This document shows, piece after piece, positions 1-4,404 of a stretch of DNA of 5,211 nucleotides; the first letter of the stretch is position 1, and every line of letters starts with the position of its first letter. Under the pieces are notes generated by a model. The model made no database searches. It was not told where the DNA came from and saw only the letters and a program-made list of their open reading frames with translations. The stretch is taken from contig USLV01000111.1 of NCBI GenBank assembly GCA_900555705.1, positions 1 to 5,211 of the forward strand. Direction: 5' to 3'. Position numbers and translations under genes: made by a program. The stretch is from an uncultured Oscillospiraceae bacterium (GTDB lineage: Bacteria > Bacillota > Clostridia > Oscillospirales > Acutalibacteraceae).

Positions 1-139
1 AAAGGATAACGGAGGGAGGGGGAGTGTGTGGCACGACGCCCGGCGTCGTGCTGGGAACACGTCAGGGTTCCCACCTCGCGCAACAATCACCCGCCCGCAG
101 GTAGCTTGGCGTAAATGGCCGGCTTTAGCCGGACTTTTT
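1..139 (+). ncRNA. 3' portion of a structured RNA, possibly 6S RNA (5' end outside window)
   Basis: No protein is supported here, but the sequence is densely structured. A perfect 10-bp hairpin with a single-base loop pairs 31-40 with 42-51. A second hairpin follows directly and pairs TGGGAAC (52-58) with GTTCCCA (67-73). A C-rich strand with CCCGCCCGCAGGTAGC (about 90-105) has no good partner inside the window, so its partner is probably upstream of base 1; this fits an RNA closed by a long terminal stem. The order of a hairpin carrying GAAC...GGTTC, then a 3' closing strand, then an intrinsic terminator resembles 6S RNA, which binds sigma-70-type RNA polymerase holoenzyme. That identification is from memory of the shape and not from an alignment. 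Alternatives are another stable housekeeping RNA or a long structured 3' UTR. The SRP RNA GGAAGGAAGC-type loop is absent, and I see no tmRNA or RNase P signature. Confidence 0.42.
117..139 (+). terminator. Rho-independent terminator 1 of the structured RNA
   Basis: CCGGC (119-123) pairs with GCCGG (128-132) across a TTTA loop, and five T residues follow at 135-139. The position matches the end of the structured RNA on the plus strand. The stem is short, which may explain why a second terminator follows. Confidence 0.7.
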
Positions 140-150
140 CGACAAGTTGA

Positions 151-177
151 AGCTCCGGCAACAGCCGGAGCTTTTTT
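151..177 (+). terminator. Rho-independent terminator 2 (strong, tandem)
   Basis: A perfect 9-bp stem pairs AGCTCCGGC (151-159) with GCCGGAGCT (164-172) across an AACA tetraloop, and is followed by a six-T run (172-177). It acts on plus-strand transcripts leaving the structured RNA. On the minus strand the same stem would lie about 40 bases beyond the HxlR stop codon, but its tail there (TCAACTTGTC) is poor in T, so it is at best a weak terminator for that gene. Confidence 0.88.
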
Positions 178-214
178 GTCTGTTTTCGGGGGTTGCCGAG
201 CGGTGTGCAACAGG

Positions 215-550
215 TCAGCCTAATGAGGACTTATATTCCTCGCCCCAATTCTCCAGAGCATCGAGAATGGGTTGCAGGCTTTGTCCCAACGCGGTCAAAG
301 TATATTCCACTCTCGGCGGCACCTCGGCATATACGGTACGGATCAATAAACCGCTTTCTTCCATTGCCCGAAGCTGTGCGGTCAATACCTTTTGCGATAT
401 ATTGCCGACCGATTTTTTCAGTTCGCCGAACCGTTTGGTTCCCGGCAGCAGGTCACGCAAAATCAATACCTTCCATTTGTCGCCAATTAAAGTCAGGGTT
501 GTTTCCACAGGACAGGCAGGCAATTCTTTTACCGGCTTTTGCTCACTCAT
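215..550 (-). CDS. HxlR-family winged-helix transcriptional regulator
   Basis: The product is 111 residues, the normal length for the HxlR (MarR-like) family of small dimeric winged-helix DNA-binding proteins. The family landmarks are in order: CPVE at residues 13-16 with the single conserved N-terminal Cys13, then LIGDKWKVLILRDLL, then RFGELKKSVGNISQKVLTAQLRAMEESGLL (recognition-helix region), then the wing VPPRVEYTLTALGQSL and a C-terminal dimer helix. In relatives such as YodB and HypR of Bacillus the equivalent Cys senses quinones, diamide or hypochlorite. Redox sensing here is inferred from that conservation. The start chosen is the ATG at 548-550 (MSEQK), preceded by GAGAGG. An in-frame ATG at 614-616 is ruled out as the start because it lies inside the promoter, between -35 and -10. 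The gene is convergent with the structured RNA and has its own promoter. It probably represses itself and neighbouring genes; the target is not proven. Confidence 0.93.
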   Translation of the reverse strand: MSEQKPVKELPACPVETTLTLIGDKWKVLILRDLLPGTKRFGELKKSVGNISQKVLTAQLRAMEESGLLIRTVYAEVPPRVEYTLTALGQSLQPILDALENWGEEYKSSLG

Positions 551-596
551 ACGGAGGCCTCTCTTCAATAGTTTCCATTCTATACTTTCCGCGAAC

Positions 597-626
597 ATTA
601 TACCATACAACCTCATTTGGGGTCAA
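597..626 (-). promoter_or_regulatory. Promoter of the HxlR regulator (extended -10)
   Basis: On the minus strand TTGACC (626-621) is followed after 18 bases by TATAAT (602-597). The -10 box is preceded by TGG, giving an extended TGnTATAAT. Transcription would start near 590, about 40 bases before the ATG at 550. The related motifs GGTATAAT and AGTATAGAAT just around and downstream of the -10 could be autoregulatory half-sites, but that is speculative. Confidence 0.75.
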
Positions 627-647
627 TGTTCCCGCGGCTGGAAGCAG

Positions 648-1094
648 TTACAGTATAAAATTTACTGCTCCATATAGCAAATGGCAAATGGTAAAAACGG
701 AAATTGGAATGAGCGCTATCCGATTTTTTCTGTCAATCGCAAAAAACAGGAATGCCAAACATGGTGGAATAGTCAACCCTGAAATCACAATCGCGTTTAC
801 TATGCCGGCATAGTAGGCTATCCAGCTTACAAAATACAGGAGACAACAACCGGCCACAAGGATAATCAACGGGGTTACGCACAATTTTTTGCCTTCTCTA
901 TTTCTGAAAATACATAAAGCAGTAATCATCCATATTTGGCATACGGAGGCCACTGTATCAATCGTTTCTGTAACGGAATTTGTCCTTCATATATCGTTCG
1001 GAGCAGGAATGGCAAACCAGATGAAATTCGGGATCATCATCAGGGATAACAGGAATCCCCAAACCTCAAAACGCAATTCGTATTTTTTCAGCAT
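648..1094 (-). pseudogene. Small multi-pass membrane protein gene interrupted by one in-frame stop codon
   Basis: A continuous 148-codon frame runs from the ATG at 1094-1092 (GGAG eight bases upstream) to the stop at 648-650, broken only by TGA at 989-987 (codon 36). The halves are in the same frame, with no frameshift, and read as one protein: the first ends FIWFAIPAPNDI, and the second resumes RTNSVTETIDTVASVCQIW. A single T-to-G change of a TTA leucine codon would make this stop. Hydrophobic segments at about 12-29, 45-63, 74-96, 101-120 and 125-145 predict five membrane helices. From memory the sequence resembles an unnamed family of small integral membrane proteins of Firmicutes, in which IPAPND is followed by a leucine. 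No function is known. A GTG at 953-951 could restart in frame but has no Shine-Dalgarno site. It may be a recent nonsense pseudogene, a strain variant or an assembly error. Codon 36 as a recoded TGA is unlikely, because neighbouring genes use TGG for tryptophan and one ends in TGA. Confidence 0.75.
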
Positions 1095-1127
1095 GTCATC
1101 ATCTCCGCCAATGTGTTGACCATTTCC

Positions 1128-1163
1128 ATTATATACTATTTTGGATTGTTCCGGTAGCCGGAA
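1128..1163 (-). promoter_or_regulatory. Promoter of the interrupted membrane-protein gene with an inverted repeat over the -35 region
   Basis: On the minus strand TATAAT (1133-1128) lies 33 bases before the ATG at 1094. There is no good -35 hexamer at 16-18 bases spacing. Instead the -35 area is occupied by a perfect 6-3-6 inverted repeat, TTCCGG-TAG-CCGGAA (1149-1163). This suggests that a regulator binds at the -35 position, as an activator or repressor. Its identity is not visible. Confidence 0.5.
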
Positions 1164-1193
1164 AAACCCGAAACTACGCATTTGTTTCCAACT

Positions 1194-1241
1194 GGTAACC
1201 ACCCAATCGTATCCTTCCGGTAACTATACCACAATATTGTG
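1194..1241. promoter_or_regulatory. Candidate operator cluster between the divergent promoters
   Basis: A perfect 12-bp palindrome, CACAATATTGTG (1230-1241), ends five bases before the -35 box of the MBL-like gene. GGTAAC occurs at 1194-1199 and again at 1219-1224, exactly 25 bases apart. TTCCGGTA at 1215-1222 repeats the eight bases at 1149-1156, which are part of the inverted repeat near the opposite promoter. Such shared half-sites between divergent promoters are typical of a local regulator, and the HxlR protein encoded nearby is the obvious candidate. Binding is inference. Confidence 0.45.
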
Positions 1242-1246
1242 CGTAC

Positions 1247-1275
1247 TTTACGGCTGATACGGTCGCTCGTATAAT
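1247..1275 (+). promoter_or_regulatory. Sigma-A-type promoter of the MBL-like gene
   Basis: TTTACG (1247-1252) is separated by exactly 17 bases from a perfect TATAAT (1270-1275). The start point would be near 1282, leaving a leader of about 64 bases before the ATG at 1346. The leader shows no obvious riboswitch fold. Confidence 0.75.
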
Positions 1276-1345
1276 ACATCCAGGAGCTACGGAGAACGGC
1301 CGCTGCGAAGCTCGAAAGAAACGTCAATTTCAGGAGGCTATACTC

Positions 1346-2137
1346 ATGAACAAGAACACATGTAAAACTGTAAAACTCGAAAAAGGCGAAATGCATATTT
1401 ACGATTTCGGCGACGTGAAGCTGCATGCCTACAGGACGAACGATTTCCTGGATGATGAAGTTTTTATTATTGAGAAAAACGGCAGAGCCGTTATCTTGGA
1501 ATCGCCCTGTTTCTTTGACAACCATGAAGAGCTGACGGACTATCTGAAGGATATGGAAGTGGAGGGCATGCTCATTGCTTACCACGGTGCAGGGGCTGCC
1601 TTCCTGCCGGAAGTTCCGAAATACGCAACGCCGAATGCCGTGGACTATTCGGCGAACGGCGGTGGAAAAGCGCTGATCGACAATTTTACAAACGCTTTTG
1701 GAGACATTTTTGACAGCTCTATTCACAAGATTACCAATGTCATAGGAGAGGGCAGGGTGACGATCGGCGGCATTGATTTTGTGATAAAGCAGACCGCGGA
1801 GGCGTTTGATATGGCGATTCCCGAAATCAACGCCGTTTACACCCATATGCTCGGACACGACTGTCATTCCATTGTTGCAGGTGCGGCGCACGCAGACGGT
1901 ATGGTGGCAGAATTGAAGGAGTACATCGCCAAAGGGTATGATCTGATTTTGACCTCTCACTACACACCCGAAGATTTGAAAGACGCGCAGACGAAAATCG
2001 ACTATCTTGAAAATCTGAAGAAAATAGCGACGGGCTGTGCAGATGCGGACAGTTTCAAGGCGGAAGTACAGAAACAGTACCCTGCCTATGGCGGTCAGAA
2101 CTATCTCGATATGACGGCAGGATTTTTCTACGCTTAA
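1346..2137 (+). CDS. Degenerate metallo-beta-lactamase-fold protein, probable non-classical hydrolase or pseudoenzyme
   Basis: The product is 263 residues, soluble, without a signal peptide, and starts 8 bases after AGGAGG (1332-1337). The layout resembles the MBL fold: N-terminal strands DVKLHAYRTNDFLDDEVFIIEKNGRAVILESP (about 23-54), a helix EELTDYLKDM, then MLIAYHGAGAAFL (75-87) where the HxHxDH metal motif should be, a later INAVYTHMLGHDCHSIV segment (161-177), and LILTSHYTPEDL (200-211) matching the last-histidine strand. Of the signature, H80 remains, but the positions of the second His, the Asp and the following His read A82, A84 and A85. H205 and D172 remain. A normal two-metal hydrolase centre is therefore unlikely; a one-metal enzyme, a binding protein or a different chemistry is possible. 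It is transcribed divergently from the membrane gene and the HxlR regulator, and a strong hairpin follows it. The fold assignment is from pattern and the substrate is unknown. Confidence 0.72.
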   Translation: MNKNTCKTVKLEKGEMHIYDFGDVKLHAYRTNDFLDDEVFIIEKNGRAVILESPCFFDNHEELTDYLKDMEVEGMLIAYHGAGAAFLPEVPKYATPNAVDYSANGGGKALIDNFTNAFGDIFDSSIHKITNVIGEGRVTIGGIDFVIKQTAEAFDMAIPEINAVYTHMLGHDCHSIVAGAAHADGMVAELKEYIAKGYDLILTSHYTPEDLKDAQTKIDYLENLKKIATGCADADSFKAEVQKQYPAYGGQNYLDMTAGFFYA

Positions 2138-2144
2138 TACGGTT

Positions 2145-2174
2145 ACGGGGGCTGTCGAACAGGACAGCCCCCGT
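2145..2174 (+). terminator. Strong hairpin after the MBL-like gene (terminator-like, weak T tail)
   Basis: A perfect 12-bp stem pairs ACGGGGGCTGTC (2145-2156) with GACAGCCCCCGT (2163-2174) across a GAACAG loop, starting 8 bases after the TAA. The tail TTCCATTCATCT is only moderately T-rich. It may be a leaky terminator that allows read-through into the macrodomain gene, or an RNA-stabilising hairpin. Confidence 0.6.
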
Positions 2175-2258
2175 TCCATTCATCTCCATGAGAGATATCC
2201 AATTGCGTGTGAAACGTGTAAGGCCGCAAAAAGCAATTGTGCGGGAGAGGACAGGGAA

Positions 2259-3038
2259 ATGACGCAAGCTGAGAGAAGAACGTATTTGATAACGGCGCTG
2301 CTGCAGGAACAGCCGCGATATTCTGAAATCGAAATTCCGCCGAATGAGCAGGAACAGAAAAAGCTGCTTCGTTCGCTCCTGAATATGCGTATGCCCCTGC
2401 CTGTGACGAATGAATTTTTGAGGATACAAGATGCCTATTTGCAGGAAGAGACGCGGCGAAAAGGGATTACGAACCTTCATGATTTACAGCCGCTCCCAGG
2501 TGGATTGTATCTTTGGCGCGGCGATATGACCACGCTTCGGTGCGATGGTATTGTAAACGCCGCTAACAGCAGGCTGCTTGGCTGCTTTTGTCCAAACCAC
2601 GGATGCATTGATAATGCCATTCATACCTTTGCGGGGGTACAGCTTCGGTTGGCCTGTGCGGAACAGATGAGACAGCAGAATCACGAGGAAGAAACGGGCA
2701 AAGCCAAAATTACGCCTGCTTTTAATTTGCCGAGCCGGTATATATTGCATACCGTCGGACCGATTGTCAGCAGGCGTTTGACACGGCAGGATGGCGATTT
2801 GCTCTCTTCCTGCTATCGCTCCTGCCTGGAGCTGGCAGAACAAAATGCCTTAAAGAGTCTGGCGTTCTGTTGTATTTCCACAGGAGAATTTCACTTCCCA
2901 AACGATAAGGCGGCGGAAATCGCCGTTCGGACCGTGAAAGAATACCAGAAACAAACGCGCAGCGAAATAGAGGTGATTTTTAATGTTTTTCAGGAGTCCG
3001 ATTATACCATCTACAGAGAATTGCTCCGGACAGATTGA
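2259..3038 (+). CDS. Zinc-dependent macrodomain protein-ADP-ribose hydrolase (SirTM-linked)
   Basis: The product is 259 residues, the usual size of the Zn-macro family that accompanies M-class sirtuins, and should remove mono-ADP-ribose from proteins modified by its partner. Residues 1-76 form the family-specific helical extension (EQEQKKLLRSLLNMRMPLPVTNEFL), and the macrodomain follows from about 80. Visible motifs are GDMTTLRCDGIVNAANS (88-104), the zinc-type loop GCFCPNHGCIDN with Cys109, His114 and Cys116 as likely ligands, IHTFAG (121-126), ILHTVGP (162-168), and the substrate loop ISTGEFHFPNDKAAEIA (206-222). All expected catalytic-loop elements are present. The ATG follows GGGAGAGG (2243-2250) by 8 bases. 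Its 3' end overlaps the sirtuin gene by 56 bases. I see no clear promoter in 2175-2258, so expression probably depends on a weak promoter there or on read-through from upstream. The catalytic role is established for homologues, not shown here. Confidence 0.93.
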   Translation: MTQAERRTYLITALLQEQPRYSEIEIPPNEQEQKKLLRSLLNMRMPLPVTNEFLRIQDAYLQEETRRKGITNLHDLQPLPGGLYLWRGDMTTLRCDGIVNAANSRLLGCFCPNHGCIDNAIHTFAGVQLRLACAEQMRQQNHEEETGKAKITPAFNLPSRYILHTVGPIVSRRLTRQDGDLLSSCYRSCLELAEQNALKSLAFCCISTGEFHFPNDKAAEIAVRTVKEYQKQTRSEIEVIFNVFQESDYTIYRELLRTD

Positions 3039-3849
3039 TAAATTGAAACAGGAGATAGCAACGGCCGATGCTATTGTGGTCGGCGCTGGGGCGGGACTGT
3101 CTGCTTCGGCCGGCTTCTCCTATGATGGCGAACGATTTGAAAGGAACTTTGCTGATTTCCGCAGGAAATACGGCTTTACCGATATGTACGCGGGGGGATT
3201 TTATCCCTATCATTCGCTGGAAGACTATTGGGCTTTCTGGTCCCGGCATATCCTGTTAAATCGTTATGATGCGCCTGTGGGTGAGCCGTATGCCGCATTG
3301 CTGCAGCTTTTGAAGGATAAGGAGTATTTTGCGCTGACGACCAATGTGGATCATCAATTTCAACTCGCGGGTTTCCCGAAAAAGCGATTGTTTTATACGC
3401 AGGGGGATTACGGTCTGTGGCAATGCTCCAAAGCCTGCCACGACAAAACCTATGATAACGAGAAAACCGTGCGGCTCATGGCAGCGGAACAAAAGGAGTT
3501 GAAAATTCCGCCGGAGCTCATACCGAACTGTCCCGTATGTGGTGCACCTTTAACGATGAATCTGCGCTGCGACAGCTCCTTTGTGCAGGACGAAGGCTGG
3601 TATACGGCAGCGATCCGGTATAAGGATTTTATCAGACGGCACAAGGGCACACATATTGTGTTTCTGGAGCTTGGCGTTGGTGCGAATACCCCGGGGATTA
3701 TCAAATATCCCTTCTGGCAGATGACCGCCCGGAATCCGAAGGCGGTGTATGCTTGTGTCAATAAGGGGGAGGCTGTCTGTCCAAAGGAGATCACAGGGCA
3801 GTCCATTTGTATTCAAGGAGATATCGGAGAAGTGTTGAAGTCCTTATAG
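2983..3849 (+). CDS. sirTM: SirTM: M-class sirtuin protein ADP-ribosyltransferase
   Basis: The product is 288 residues and aligns end to end by eye with the streptococcal/staphylococcal SirTM type. The NAD-binding motif GAGAGLSASAG is at 34-44. TTNVDHQFQLAGF (119-131) is the Rossmann strand with the Asn121/Asp123 pair. FYTQGDYG (137-144) carries Gln140 where classical deacetylase sirtuins have the catalytic His; this change marks the M class, which transfers ADP-ribose to protein rather than deacetylating. Four zinc-ribbon cysteines are at C148, C152, C183 and C186, and LELGVG (228-233) is the adenosine-side motif. The ATG at 2983 is favoured because AGAGGTG (2969-2975) lies 7 bases upstream and it gives the family's normal N-terminus of about 30 residues before VVGAGAG. 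The gene starts inside the macrodomain gene, so translation is probably coupled. In known systems the target is a lipoylated GcvH-like protein; no lplA or gcvH-like gene is present here, so the substrate is open. Confidence 0.95.
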   Translation: MFFRSPIIPSTENCSGQIDKLKQEIATADAIVVGAGAGLSASAGFSYDGERFERNFADFRRKYGFTDMYAGGFYPYHSLEDYWAFWSRHILLNRYDAPVGEPYAALLQLLKDKEYFALTTNVDHQFQLAGFPKKRLFYTQGDYGLWQCSKACHDKTYDNEKTVRLMAAEQKELKIPPELIPNCPVCGAPLTMNLRCDSSFVQDEGWYTAAIRYKDFIRRHKGTHIVFLELGVGANTPGIIKYPFWQMTARNPKAVYACVNKGEAVCPKEITGQSICIQGDIGEVLKSL

Positions 3850-3892
3850 AAATATCTTCGAATATGGCTGCTCTTATTTTTACTTCTTGCTA

Positions 3893-3975
3893 CCCGTTCT
3901 CCCCATTCCGTTGACAAGAATGATTGGAATGGGGAGAATGAAATTGTGAGAAGCCCGTTCATCTCGACTGTTGAC
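3893..3975 (+). repeat. Imperfect 60-bp-spaced direct repeat CCCGTTC...GTTGAC
   Basis: CCCGTTC occurs at 3893-3899 and 3954-3960, followed after 10 and 9 bases respectively by GTTGAC (3910-3915 and 3970-3975). The copies are otherwise diverged. In the open frame they correspond to RSPHSVDKNDW and RSPFISTVDEGVW. They could be remnants of a tandem duplication, or chance. Confidence 0.3.
3897..3938. repeat. 13-bp perfect inverted repeat downstream of sirTM
   Basis: TTCTCCCCATTCC (3897-3909) and GGAATGGGGAGAA (3926-3938) are exact inverted repeats with a 16-base loop. The hairpin begins 47 bases after the sirTM stop. It has no T tract on the plus side, so it is not a classic intrinsic terminator. 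It may instead cap the mRNA, mark the end of the operon, or be the trace of a small mobile element. Confidence 0.6.
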
Positions 3976-4311
3976 GAGGGAGTCTGGTTCTGCTGCTCTA
4001 TGCAAATGAAGGAAAATGATAGAAAAATTTATATTCCGAGATGGAAAGATATCGGTTTTGAGAAGAAAGGATTTGCAGCGAATTTTCTTAAAGGGGTACG
4101 ATAAGGCTAGCGCTTGCACAAGTTATTTCATTCGTCTTTGTAGCTGTACTTTACTTGCGCAAACAAAAAGTGAAAATGCATGGGTCACTTAAGGCACAGA
4201 AGAGAAAGGATACTCTAAAAGGGTAGCATTTCTCTTTGAAATGTTAACAGCAAAAGGACATGTTTGAGGGAATCGGATACGGTTTCATCAGAGCGGGCTT
4301 TGAGCGTTTTA

Positions 4312-4331
4312 TCTGCGGCCGCGGCCGCAGA
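4312..4331. repeat. 20-bp perfect GC palindrome containing two overlapping NotI sites
   Basis: Bases 4312-4331 are a perfect palindrome (TCTGCGGCCG and its reverse complement), and GCGGCCGC occurs twice, at 4315-4322 and 4321-4328. It lies at the point where composition switches from medium GC on the left to GC-rich coding sequence on the right. In RNA it can fold as a 7-8 bp GC hairpin, but the tail AATATTTACAATTC is not a proper T tract. Confidence 0.7.
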
Positions 4332-4371
4332 ATATTTACAATTCTTTCATATACTGTGGAAGGAAGTATTG

Positions 4372-4377
4372 TATGAT
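4372..4377 (+). promoter_or_regulatory. Weak -10 candidate upstream of the DUF5685 gene
   Basis: TATGAT lies 27 bases before the ATG at 4405 and matches the -10 consensus at five of six positions. No good -35 hexamer is found 16-18 bases upstream, and TTTACA at 4335-4340 is too far away. The true promoter may differ. Confidence 0.25.
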
Positions 4378-4404
4378 AGGGGAAACACTAAAGGCAGGAG
4401 CACT

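Larger units (their letters stand above)
3850..4404. other. 555-bp gap with no convincing gene; possible decayed coding remnants
   Basis: No full gene with a start codon and ribosome binding site is visible. Three open stretches deserve mention. From 3850 to the TAA at 4102-4104 the sirtuin frame stays open for 84 codons after its TAG, beginning with a hydrophobic run (IWLLLFLLLA) and ending IYIPRWKDIGFEKKGFAANFLKGVR, but with no start codon in its first third; GTG at 3946 is the first. From 4092 to the TAG at 4224-4226 another frame gives a membrane-helix-like LALAQVISFVFVAVLYLRKQK. From 4193 to about 4376 two further short frames read KGYSKRVAFLFEMLTAKGHV and MFEGIGYGFIRAGFERFICGRGRR. They change frame repeatedly, as expected of pseudogene debris. 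I recognise none of them with confidence, and chance is a fair alternative. Confidence 0.35.

Noticed and set aside
31..73. Adjacent hairpins as a CRISPR or repeat array
   Set aside because: The hairpins differ in sequence and do not recur with spacers; they fit a single folded RNA.
147..813. Two plus-strand open frames of about 176 and 206 codons
   Set aside because: They run across the terminator, the antisense of the HxlR gene and its promoter, without a protein-like pattern; they are shadows of the HxlR gene.
987..989. TGA read as tryptophan or another amino acid (recoding)
   Set aside because: Neighbouring genes use TGG for tryptophan, the macrodomain and HxlR genes end in TGA, and no selenocysteine insertion-like context was recognised; the homologous position appears to be leucine.
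1136..2179. 347-codon open frame on the minus strand
   Set aside because: It lies opposite the MBL-like gene, has no ribosome binding site or family resemblance, and its composition is that of an antisense shadow.
3911..3939. TTGACA (3911-3916) with GAGAAT 17 bases on as a promoter
   Set aside because: The -10 box matches only four of six positions, the elements lie within the inverted repeat loop and arm, and no gene with a credible start follows.
3880..4119. 79-codon minus-strand open frame downstream of sirTM
   Set aside because: No Shine-Dalgarno site or recognisable domain, and it ends within the inverted repeat region; not protein-like enough to annotate.
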